The notes under the pieces: generated by a model
Database searches by the model: none
Told to the model about the DNA's origin: nothing
Seen by the model: only the letters and a program-made list of their open reading frames with translations
Position numbers and translations under genes: made by a program
Part shown: one piece after another, positions 55,435-64,000 of the stretch
Numbering within the stretch: position 1 is the first letter of the stretch
Layout of the letters: each line of letters starts with the position of its first letter
DNA from: Branchipolynoe longqiensis
Taxonomy: Eukaryota; Annelida; Polychaeta; Phyllodocida; Polynoidae
Direction: 5' to 3'
Assembly: GCA_030323885.1 (NCBI GenBank)
Contig: CM059193.1
Location: 51,984,749 to 52,048,748 of the forward strand
Length of the DNA stretch: 64,000 nucleotides

Positions 55435-56034
55435 CTAAACGCTAACACTTTTCTATGAGATGATCCCCCCACCCCCCAATATTTCCGCACACCAGAGTAG
55501 CACATGTGCAACAATGTTTATTTTAAAACACCGACATTGAGCTTTCATAAGGAGAGTTTCTCTTCTCATTCTCATCATGATGTAGTCTACTTAGCAATCG
55601 GAAATCGGAGAAGCGTCCGTCTGCTTACCAGCCACAATTCGATTAGGTGCTCCCTGGGGTGGCCGGAACAGCTGCTAAATCGCCCCCCACCCCGACCCTA
55701 CCCCCAAACCCCATCTTCCTTCCTCCTCGTACTTTTAAAATGGTTATTTCTATTTTCAGAAGTTATTAAAATTTATATTACCATCATTTCTATTTTGCTC
55801 CTTCCACTTCCACTCGTCCATGCTCTGGTTAATAATAATAATAATAATATATTATCTTTTAAGAAATGACATCTGCTGGCGATTAGGAAGCTCTGCTCGT
55901 GGTAATTGCCGGATTGATAGTGTTCGCGGAATGTTTCACCCAACGTTCTCTTCAGGTAGAACTCGGTCTAACAGTAATTGATATCCTGTAGTGGTGTCAG
56001 GTTAGGACCTGACAGTGGGCGAGTATTCACCCTG
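55435..56034. other. unassigned non-coding stretch
   Basis: No gene recognised. An (AAT)n microsatellite lies at 55831-55850. Confidence 0.4.
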
Positions 56035-56039
56035 GTGGT

Positions 56040-57291
56040 GTTGACTTGTGATGGTGTGAGATCATATTCTAACTCCCATAATACAGTGACTCCCCAGTCA
56101 CTTCATTATGCATAATATAGAAACTCCCGCTATCATATTGTGATAGTAGGTCAATGGATCTTTGTGTTGTGTTAGGGGATATGTGAACTCTTTTAGTTAT
56201 TTTAAAGACATGATATGTATAGCAGTTTCATGTGTTGATGTATTTGTGTGTATCGTATTATAGAATATGGTTTGTTTGAGATAGATTATGTTGCATTGGA
56301 GCATATTTTCGAATTGTGGTTGATTCGGCGGGGGAGCCGACGCGCCGCCCTAGTGGAGGCGCCCGGAACCTCTCACGTCAGAAAGCAATAGACTCTCACT
56401 CGGCATTCTTTTAACCAAGAGTAACAATCAATTCATATTAGAAAAGAATTAAACATTATATCAAACGAAACTTGGTGGGGATTCACAATATTTGAGGGGA
56501 AACACTTCATTACGCATATTAAAGTGACTGGGCAGTCACTTTATTATGCATATTAAAGTGACTGGGCAGTCACTTCATTATGCATATTAAAGTCACTGCG
56601 GAGTCACTTTACTATGCATATTAAAGTGACTTGGGAATCACTTTATTGTGCATAATAAAGTGACTGGGCAGTCACTTCATTATGCATATTAAAGTGACTG
56701 GGGAGTCACTTTATTATGCATATTAAAGTGACTGGGGAGTCACTTTAATATGCGTAATACAGTGACTGGGGAGTCACTTCATTACGCATATTAAAGTGAC
56801 TGGGCAGTCACTTCATTATGCATATTAAAGTGACTGGGCAGTCACTTCATTATGCATATCGAAGTGACTGGGGAGTCACTTTAATATGCCTAATACAGTG
56901 ACTGGGGAGTCACTTCATTACGCATATTAAAGTGACTGGGCAGTCACTTCATTATGCATATTAAAGTGACTGGGCAGTCACTTCATTATGCATATCAAAG
57001 TGACTGGGGAGTCACTTTAATATGCCTAATACAGTGACTGGGGAGTCACTTCATTACGCATATCAAAGTGACTGGGCAGTCACTTTATTATGCATATTAA
57101 AGTGACTGGGGAGTCACTTTAATATGTGTAATACAGTGACTGGGGAGTCACTTCATTACACATATTAAAGTGACTGGGCAGTCACTTTATTATGCATAAT
57201 AAAGTGACTGGGGAGTCACTTCATTACGCATATTAAAGTGACTGGGCAGTCACTTTATTACGGAAGTTAGAATATTATCTCACACCAGCAC
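56040..57291. mobile_element. inverted-repeat element carrying 34-bp hairpin repeats
   Basis: Left end 'ttgacttgtgatggtgtgag' and right end, complemented, 'ttgaattgtgctggtgtgag' start a terminal inverted repeat of about 50 bp that runs into the sequence 'cagtgact'. The interior contains unique sequence (56130-56500) and a tandem array (56505-57265). No transposase. Target duplication not resolved. Confidence 0.8.
56505..57265. repeat. 34-bp tandem array of hairpins, about 22 units
   Basis: Each unit carries the palindrome AGTGACTGGGCAGTCACT or its GGGGAG variant, followed by 'ttattatgcatattaa', itself nearly palindromic. One odd copy of the unit lies outside the array at 56090-56125, next to the left terminus. 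Confidence 0.95.
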
Positions 57292-57334
57292 AATTCAAGG
57301 AGGCGTTATGTGCGCCGTTTCACATTAGGTTCAG

Positions 57335-57530
57335 TGATGTCAGCACCTTGGCACAGTCTCCCACTCAGTCACATTATCCTGACACTCAGCTAACCAGTCA
57401 TTGCCCTATCCTAGCAATTCTCGAGCGCCAGCTTAGGTGGCGACAGGAAACAAATACATAAGTGTTCGGTTTTGACACAGCCGGGGATTGAATGAACCAA
57501 GCACGCACGCTCTATCAACTCAACCACTCA
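57335..57530 (-). mobile_element. SINE-1 copy, variant head
   Basis: Body 'cccactcagtcacattatcc' and 'ttgccctatcctagcaatt' are standard. The head has a different tRNA-like sequence ('caactcaaccactcaggttg'). Tail missing. Confidence 0.7.
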
Positions 57531-57854
57531 GGTTGTGCGCCTATAATTGATATGTTCTGCATTGGTTCCTGGGGTAGGTCGTGTGGTTTTATGTATATGT
57601 TTTTGTATGCTTCAATGGATTTAATGTATCTGGTTGTGCTCGGTTGTGGAGGAAACATGACTAAGCTTCCATCTGAGTGGGAAGTTTGGCACGCAGGCCA
57701 GCGAAGTCTTAACAGTTTCAAAAGAGGGCAACCAGCTGAAGTTGATACACCACGCTGTCAGCTAAGCAACATGAATATAACCCAGGTGAAAGAGTAAGCA
57801 ATGACCCACATAATGATCACAGCGCGGCACAACTAGGTCAGGTAGTGAACGTTT
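57531..57854. other. unassigned stretch
   Basis: No gene recognised. A 68-codon minus-strand frame and a 101-codon plus-strand frame lack motifs. Confidence 0.4.
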
Positions 57855-58158
57855 GTTTGCTTTGTGTGTTGTTGTTTTACGTCCTAGCAACATCTCATGT
57901 CATATCAGGACGGGTGCCGACTTGTAGCAGGGTGCACTTATGGCGACTTAATAATGCTGCTCCACTGGGAGATCGGGCCACCGCACCATGACCCTATTTC
58001 CCACTCAGTCACATTATCCTGATACTGTGCTAACCATTCCTTGTCCTATTCTATTAATGCCAAGCGCCAGGCTAGGTAGCGACAAGCATCAATTTTATAA
58101 GTCGATGGTTTGAATCAGCTGGGATTAGAACTCCCGACCTTCCACACAGGAAGCCAAT
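57855..58158 (-). mobile_element. SINE-1 copy, head truncated
   Basis: Tail 'tgttttacgtcctagcaaca' through body to 'acttccacacaggaagcc'-like head part; A box lost. Confidence 0.87.
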
Positions 58159-58364
58159 CAGTGAATGAGCGCTTTGGACGCCTACTTTGAAGATAACCAT
58201 TAGGCAGGGAGGCAACTAACCAATTAGGTCAATCTCATGACCTCAGTAGTCTTGCCATCATTCTAAGGCGACCAGGTTACCAGTTTTATATCGTGAGTGG
58301 GAATTCAACTCACAGAAACAAATTACATGTGGCAATACAATATAAAGGTCACTGAGAACAGTAC

Positions 58365-58466
58365 TAAGATCAGTAATAAGTGCACCAGTAAGTTAGATAT
58401 GTAGAATCAAAATTAGATAATTGTTTTGATTTTTAAAATGTGATGTTTTCATCGGACTATGCAGCT
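58365..58466 (+). mobile_element. MITE-T 3' end
   Basis: Block 'ttagatatgtagaatcaaaa' through the end 'catcggactatgcagct', followed by TTAT (changed TTAA). Confidence 0.85.
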
Positions 58467-58470
58467 TTAT

Positions 58471-58706
58471 AGTTGCATAGTCTGATGACTTAGGGCATTG
58501 CGAGATGACAATCTGAGCCATAGCTACAGGAGTTTTGGAAAGCTTGCCAAAATTATTTTGTTTTTTCAGCTCAAATTGCTAAAAAGAATATTAGCCATTT
58601 TTCATTAAAGTTACTCTGAACTAATGAGTAATAGTTGGAGTCGTGAAGCTGATATATTTATATACGAAATAAAGCCAAAATGCAAAAGTCATCGGACTAT
58701 GCAACT
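58471..58706. mobile_element. short MITE-T subfamily member (236 bp)
   Basis: Starts AGTTGCATAGTCTGATGAC and ends GTCATCGGACTATGCAACT, with TTAT on the left and TTAA at 58707-58710 on the right. The termini match MITE-T but the interior is shorter and mostly different, sharing only a 'ggaaagcttgccaaaa'-type core. Confidence 0.85.
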
Positions 58707-58710
58707 TTAA

Positions 58711-59064
58711 AGCTGCATAGTCCGATGAAAACATCAATTTTTCAAAACCAAAACAATTATCTAGATTTGATTCTACATATCTAACTTAGATACTGGTGCA
58801 CTTATTAAACATTTGTCGCCACACAGAAGGGGATACTGAGACAGTTGATTAGAACCTGTTACTGCAGAAGCCTATTGGGTCAGAGTTTTGGCATGCATGC
58901 CACAAATTATTTTTCATGGTTGCACTTCAAATATCTCAAAAGTTAGCCACTTAAAATAAAAGTTACTTCAGGGTAAAGAAAGGTAGGGCCTACAGCGTAA
59001 TGATCAACCTAATGTATCTATCTCAGAAAATGTCATAAAGTCAAAGCCGTCGGATTATGTAGCT
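58711..59064 (-). mobile_element. MITE-T copy, full length
   Basis: Starts AGCTGCATAGTCCGATG after TTAA (58707-58710) and ends 'cggattatgtagct' before TTAA (59065-59068). One of the least diverged copies. Confidence 0.93.
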
Positions 59065-59198
59065 TTAACGATCAAGTTGAGCATTGACGCGTGTTTTGAT
59101 TAGTTTAATAACATTTATTTCAGCGGAGAAAAACGGGTTGATAATAATGGGTCACTGCTTGCGAATTTTACTCGTCTTTTTAGTAGAGTACCTACATA

Positions 59199-59844
59199 CA
59201 ATCAGAGAGCGTGTATATAAACAGATGAGAGAGACAACTCCCGCGAAAAACGGTAACACAGGCTACAGTGGCGTTCCTGGCGGTTAGTGTTGAACAAGCC
59301 ATGAGTTTGCCGGTACGCTCAATGCAAAACATTTGTTTTTATTCAAAATTAATAGAAATCCAGAAGCCTAACCTTATCAATTTAATATAATGTTTTTGGT
59401 AAACATGTTTTCTATGTGTATTCCAATCAGTTTGTTTCTAGGTGTTGCGGTTTTAGAGATATTTAACGTTTTCTGTATGAAGATTGCTCACTGCCATTGA
59501 CAATGCATTGAGTTTGCAGTACGTGCAGAGAAAAACGTTTATTTTATTCAAATTTAGTAGAAATCCAGAACCCTAACCATATCAATTTAATATAATCTTG
59601 TTGGTAAACATGTTTTCTATGTGTATTACAATCAGTTTGTTTCTAGGTGGTGTAGTTTTAGAGATATTTCACTTTTTCTGGATGAAGATTGCACACACCC
59701 ATTGACAATGCCTTGAGTTTGACAGCTGGGTCATGTACTGTTCAACAACCACCACTTGGAGCGCCACAGTCGGCAGCTGTTACAGGGTCTAGTATGGGAG
59801 TTGTCTCTCTCATCTGTTTATATACACGCTCTCTGATACAATGT
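59199..59844. mobile_element. inverted-repeat element with 206-bp direct repeats in its loop
   Basis: Left arm 59199-59283 and right arm 59740-59844 are inverted copies: 'atcagagagcgtgtatataa' continuing into 'cagatgagagagacaactcc'. Between them lie two copies of a roughly 206-bp unit (from 59312 and 59518) related to the 204-bp units at 62521-63110. Each arm has a TATA-like 'gtatataaac'. Confidence 0.75.
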
Positions 59845-60307
59845 CCACAACGTACACACCACCACCTGGTGGGCGTGGACAGAATTAACTTGCGAGTAAG
59901 GCTTGTGAACAAATGTCTATTTTGTTCTGTTTGCGGGAGCACTACGCACCTAAAACACCACAAGCCAGTACAAAACTGAAACCAAACTGTAGAAATACCA
60001 GATACGAAAATACAGCTTATAAAGGCAGAGTGTTTGCATACCGGCTAAGCTCAGTGTGTCTAGGACTCGTTACCAAACTCATGTAGACTCATTTGACACT
60101 GGCATTTCGATCTAGAAAAGCGTACAGTTGGAGGTAGACCAAGAATAATAGTAATATTGAAGGTATTTTTCTTTCTTATTTTCATGTTGTCTTCATTATT
60201 TGTGGTGGTTCATATGAGTTATTGTGAAGAAACATTTGAAGCAGGTTCCTGTTCACGAACTGCATTTTACATTTTCTGCATGTAGGTCTTGATAATTCTA
60301 GCATTCG

Positions 60308-60311
<4 letters not shown>
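59845..60311. other. unassigned stretch
   Basis: No gene recognised. Confidence 0.4.

Positions 60312-60376
<65 letters not shown>
60312..60376. repeat. (TA)n(TG)n microsatellite
   Basis: Dinucleotide TA run followed by a TG run. Confidence 0.98.
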
Positions 60377-60521
60377 ATGTGGTGTTAAAAATAGAAGTGA
60401 GGGAACGCAGGTTTGGATTTATTTGAAATAGTAAGGGAACGCTGTTCCCCCTCCAAAACAAAGTAGGGGACCCCGTTCCCACGCGTTCCCATAACTCCAC
60501 ACAAGTGTGTGTATGCGTCTA

Positions 60522-60523
60522 TG

Positions 60524-60568
<45 letters not shown>
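60522..60568. repeat. (TA)n microsatellite
   Basis: Continuous TA dinucleotides; a further TA-rich patch lies at 60716-60765. Confidence 0.97.
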
Positions 60569-60571
<3 letters not shown>

Positions 60572-60957
60572 TGTAGGCCCTACCCTATAATTCATTATGT
60601 GGATATAAACGGAGCCTCCATTTCTAACCACCATGATATTTGCTGCGGAGCGGTCATTCTCTCCTTGTTGCTTCCTCTAAACTGTGAGCCAAAGGCCATC
60701 CTGCTCACTTTCAATATAGATATATGTATATATGTATATATATATAGGTATACATATACATATATGGGTGGCTGAGGGAGAATGTGAACACAGTAGCAAG
60801 GAGTGGAAGCACACCGACTTCACGGCTGAAGTATGAGTCTTCTGACATATTGACGCTGAGACCCAGCTGGCCACTAATCAGGCTAGGACGGGGATGAAGC
60901 ACACTGCATTACTTTTGCTAAAGTGGTGCAGTGTAGCTACCAGACACTGGGCAGTTA

Positions 60958-62050
60958 TGCTAGTTACACACCTACCGTTTACGACTCACGCACTAAAGCT
61001 TTGCACCCGATGCGACCCGATCACGACCCGATCGCGATTAAAACCGAAGATAAGGGATGCGCACATATACCGACTGGCGCGTGCACATATACCGTCCGAT
61101 TCGCCACTGCGAGCCACGCACCAGGTGGGTTTTGTGCGAACTACATCACCATCAGCGCCATCTAGCACTTTCCTTGCGCCGATTCACGACTGCGGTGCAC
61201 GCATCAGGTGGGTTTTGTGGGAACTACGTTGCCATCAGCGCCATCTAGCAGTTTCCTTGCGCCTGCCACGGGTCGGGTTTTGCGCGAACCTGAGCGCCGT
61301 CTGGCATTATTCTGTGGCAGGAGTTGAGTTTCTCTATGGAAGCCCCCTCCCCTGCCAGTTGGGTAGTGTGGGGGCTTCTCTCCCTCACCTGGCAGCAGGG
61401 GCGTGGGGGGGGGGGGCGATCCCTGCAACGAGCAATGAATCCGGGTCGGGTTTTGCGCGAACCTGAGTCTCTCTGTGGAATTTCCTTGCGCAGTCCGTAC
61501 ATATATCGTCGGTGTTCTCGACTTCGATCCACGCATCCGCTGTGTTTTGCGCGAACTACATTTACATCAGAGATGGTACCCCGTTCAACCTGACTGTCCA
61601 ATCTCTGCTGTCATCTCCGCCAACGCAGCAGCCTTCTTTATCCGATTGGAATAATCGGGGGAGGACACGTCGAAGAGACAGGGCCGCGTTTCCCACATTT
61701 CCACCATCGCAATCTCTGTCTCGCTCGTCCAGTCTGCCATTTTTATCAGTTGTGTATGGACAACGTCACATGAGCGTTTTCCGGCCCGGCGATTGGTTGT
61801 TCGTTAAAACTCAAAAGCGACTGGTCGGCGGCTAGCACGCATATACCGCTTAAGATACGACCGACCGCACGCACCTCCCGATTTGCAATCATCCCGATTC
61901 GTTTTTCGAATTGCTTGCGATTTCAGTTTTAAGCCCTAAAACTGAGTTGTAATCGCAAATCGCGGATGTCTGGTGTGCTAGGGGTCCGCACCCACCTAAC
62001 GACTAACGAGATCCTATGCGCGAATCGCGTCGTAAACGGTGTACCTAGCA
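60958..62050. mobile_element. Harbinger-like non-autonomous TIR element
   Basis: 1.09 kb. Left end TGCTAGTTACACACCTACCG and right end, complemented, TGCTAGGTACACCGTTTACG; both arms contain 'accgtttacgac'. TTA direct repeats flank at 60955-60957 and 62051-62053, the three-base target typical of PIF/Harbinger. The interior has repeated blocks 'tgggttttgtgcgaacta' and 'atcagcgccatctagca' of about 100 bp (61090-61310). The 190-codon frame inside has no recognised domain. Confidence 0.82.
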
Positions 62051-62378
62051 TTAGAATGCGATGTGGTGCACTGACCGGGTAGCAGCCAGCCCTGCTGCCT
62101 GCACAGAGGGATGGGAAGGGTGTGTGCGAGGAGGAGGGGTTACTATGGTTAATAATTAGGTCAGAGATTGAGTGACAAGTGCTACCACTCTGTAGTTTGG
62201 GGTGTCAAAGTCGGGGTAGTGGCGAACACACATCCAAGGAGTGGTATTTTAATCAATTCAACATATTTGCTAGGATAATCTCACGGCAATATATATTTGA
62301 CGCACACAATGTGCATGTAGCACTAAGGCTACTCAATGTGGGGGTCAGCACCCACGTGTCAATGCGTTCAAGGTGAGC
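62051..62378. other. unassigned stretch
   Basis: No gene recognised. Confidence 0.4.
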
Positions 62379-62382
62379 TTAA

Positions 62383-63386
62383 AGCTGCATAGTCCCATCA
62401 AGCATCAACTTTTCAAAATCAAACCAATGGGGGACATGTGGCGTAGTTCATTTTCCGACACTTGGTGGCGCATCGGTAGTAGTGGGCCAACACGGTCATT
62501 GACAATGCTTTGAATTTGCCGGTACGCGCAGTGCAATACGTATATTTTATTCAAAATTAATAGAAATACAGAACCCTAACCTTAGAAATTTAATATAATC
62601 TATTCTTTGTTTGTTTTCTATATGTATGCCAAGCGGTTTGTCTCTAGGTCTTGTGGTTTTAGAGATATTTGACTTCTTCTGTATGAAGATTGCTCACGGC
62701 CATTGACAATGCACTGAGTTCGGCGGTACGCCCAGTGCAAAACGTTTATTTTATTCAAAATTAATAGAAATACAGAACCCTAACCTTAGAAATTTAATAT
62801 AATGTATTCGTTGTATGTTTTCTATATGTATGCCAAGCGGTTTGTCTCTAGGTCTTGTGGTTTTAGAGATATTTGACTTCTTCTGTATGAAGATTGCTCA
62901 CGGCCATTGACAATGCACTGAGTTCGGCGGTACGCCCAGTGCAAAACGTTTATTTTATTCAAAATTAATAGAAATACAGAACCCTAACCTTAGAAATTTA
63001 ATATAATGTATTCGTTGTATGTTTTCTATATGTATACCAAGTGGTTTGTGTCTAGGTCATGTGGTTTTAGAGATATTTGACTTCTTCTGTATGAAGATTG
63101 CTCATAGCCATTGGGTTTGCAGTGTGACAGTGTGCCGAATAGGCCCACTAGTTCAGTGGAGACGCGAACGGCAGGAATTTGAACTAAAAAGTCGGAGGTC
63201 CCCCATTAGCTAGATTTGATTCCACATATCTAGCTTGGATATGCATGTACTTATAAAGCATTTGTTGCCACATAGAAGGGAATACTGAGCAATTTAATAT
63301 AACCTGTTACTGCTGAAGCCTATGGTGTCAGAGTTTTGGCGTGCTTGCTAAAAATGACAAACTCAAATCCATCGGACTATGGAACT
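62383..63386 (-). mobile_element. MITE-T copy split by a 775-bp insertion
   Basis: Left part 62383-62429 and right part 63205-63386 together form one MITE-T with TTAA at 62379-62382 and 63387-63390. The interruption is the element at 62430-63204. Confidence 0.92.
62430..63204. mobile_element. AT-duplicating element made of 204-bp repeats
   Basis: Begins GGGGGAC and ends GTCCCCC. AT at 62428-62429 and 63205-63206 is a 2-bp target duplication, since removing the insert restores the MITE-T text. It contains three tandem 204-bp units starting at 62521, 62725 and 62929 ('ggtacgcccagtgcaaaacg' landmark). A 2-bp AT duplication is known from ISL2EU-type elements; with so short a terminus the assignment is tentative. 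Confidence 0.85.
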
Positions 63387-63390
63387 TTAA

Positions 63391-63749
63391 AGTAATGTGG
63401 CTTATACTGAAGGATAGGCCTGACAGACAAACAGTTGCCACTTTTGGGTGTGCACCCACACCAGGTCACAGCTTCAGGCCCTTCCGGGGAACCAGCGGCC
63501 ATGAATCATGAATGCGCACGCGTGTAGTTGTCTGCACTGACCTTTCAGGCAAGGAGGTACATAGACAGGTAGTTGTCGACAGGGTGCTTGCATCAGGGAG
63601 CCTCAGTTGTGTAATGGTTAACACGCTGGCATCGGAATTGCACAAATTGGCAAGAACTAATGTTGTTATATTATTTTTTATTGAAGATTTATACTGCCTA
63701 TCATGGATAAGTCTGAATAGTCTTATTTTCAGCATTAGAATGTTGGTCG
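63391..63749. other. unassigned stretch
   Basis: No gene recognised. The 103-codon frame at 63512-63823 has no motif and runs into SINE-2. Confidence 0.4.
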
Positions 63750-63992
63750 ATATAATTATAAATCCCGAGCCTACACTTTTACTAACCCAAGGGATTTTTA
63801 ACCTCCTACATCACATCACATAGACATGGTATGAGAGCAATTGCCGTTTGTGGATGCTTTAACTTATACGCAGTGGTAGAAATTCAAATTGGCAGAGGTG
63901 ATAGCATAGGGCACTGAACCATCAACCTTCAGATTAGGAGTCTGACCTAGAAAAACATTCTGATTCTCTAACCACTCCACCACAGAGAACAC
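63750..63992 (-). mobile_element. SINE-2 (tRNA-derived), second copy
   Basis: Matches 10200-10437: 'gagcctacacttttac', 'aagggatttttaacctcc', 'gacatggtatgagagcaa', 'agattaggagtctgacctag' and 'accactccaccacagagaac'. The poly-T tail side is missing here. Confidence 0.85.
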
Positions 63993-64000
63993 CATAATGT

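Noticed and set aside
60894..61466. 190-codon open frame
   Set aside because: Lies inside the TTA-flanked TIR element, overlaps other frames on both strands and shows no domain.

Overview
The window is eukaryotic, intergenic and almost entirely repetitive. I found no host protein-coding gene, functional tRNA, rRNA or CRISPR array that I can defend. What it contains is layered mobile-element debris: an LTR (Gypsy-type) retrotransposon, two tyrosine-recombinase (Ngaro/DIRS-type) retroelements, an almost intact RTE-type LINE, several LINE fragments, three tRNA-derived SINE families, a recurrent TTAA-flanked MITE family, several other terminal-inverted-repeat elements, solo LTRs, and at least ten tandem arrays. 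This mix suggests an invertebrate animal, probably aquatic (lophotrochozoan, lower deuterostome or similar). That is inference; the sequence does not settle the phylum.

Layout. 1-5.4 kb: MITE and SINE copies and an 11-bp-repeat element. 5.4-10.6 kb: a decayed Gypsy element (LTR, primer site, gag, protease, RT, RNase H, integrase, truncated 3' LTR) with a SINE inserted in its 3' end. 11.4-12.75 kb: G-rich minisatellite. 12.9-14.6 kb: two LINE remnants and a solo LTR. 15.7-18.6 kb: a three-deep nest, a TTAA-MITE-like sequence containing a SINE, which contains an internally deleted tyrosine-recombinase retroelement with split direct repeats. 20.3-27.2 kb: a 52-bp C-rich satellite split by a 4.68-kb giant fold-back element with a 5-bp target duplication. 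27.2-31.1 kb: LINE tail, TIR element with nested MITE, 35-bp satellite, diverged repeats. 32.4-36.4 kb: an Ngaro/DIRS-like gag-RT pseudogene and a LINE RT fragment. 37-46.3 kb: SINEs and large 51-bp, G-rich, 52-bp and 16-bp arrays. 48.9-52.5 kb: RTE LINE with two visible lesions. 53-57.3 kb: 31-bp satellite, MITEs with a solo LTR, and an inverted-repeat element carrying 34-bp hairpin repeats. 57.3-64 kb: more SINEs and MITEs, a Harbinger-like element with TTA duplication, and an AT-duplicating element built of 204-bp repeats.

The nested insertions allow relative dating. Several junctions (empty sites, target-site duplications, arm-versus-arm comparison of the fold-back element) are visible within the window and fix element boundaries without outside data. 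I call the families MITE-T (TTAA-flanked MITE), SINE-1, SINE-2 and SINE-3; these are local working names, not database names. Many long open frames here are by-products of minisatellites whose composition lacks stop codons, and I have not annotated them as genes.
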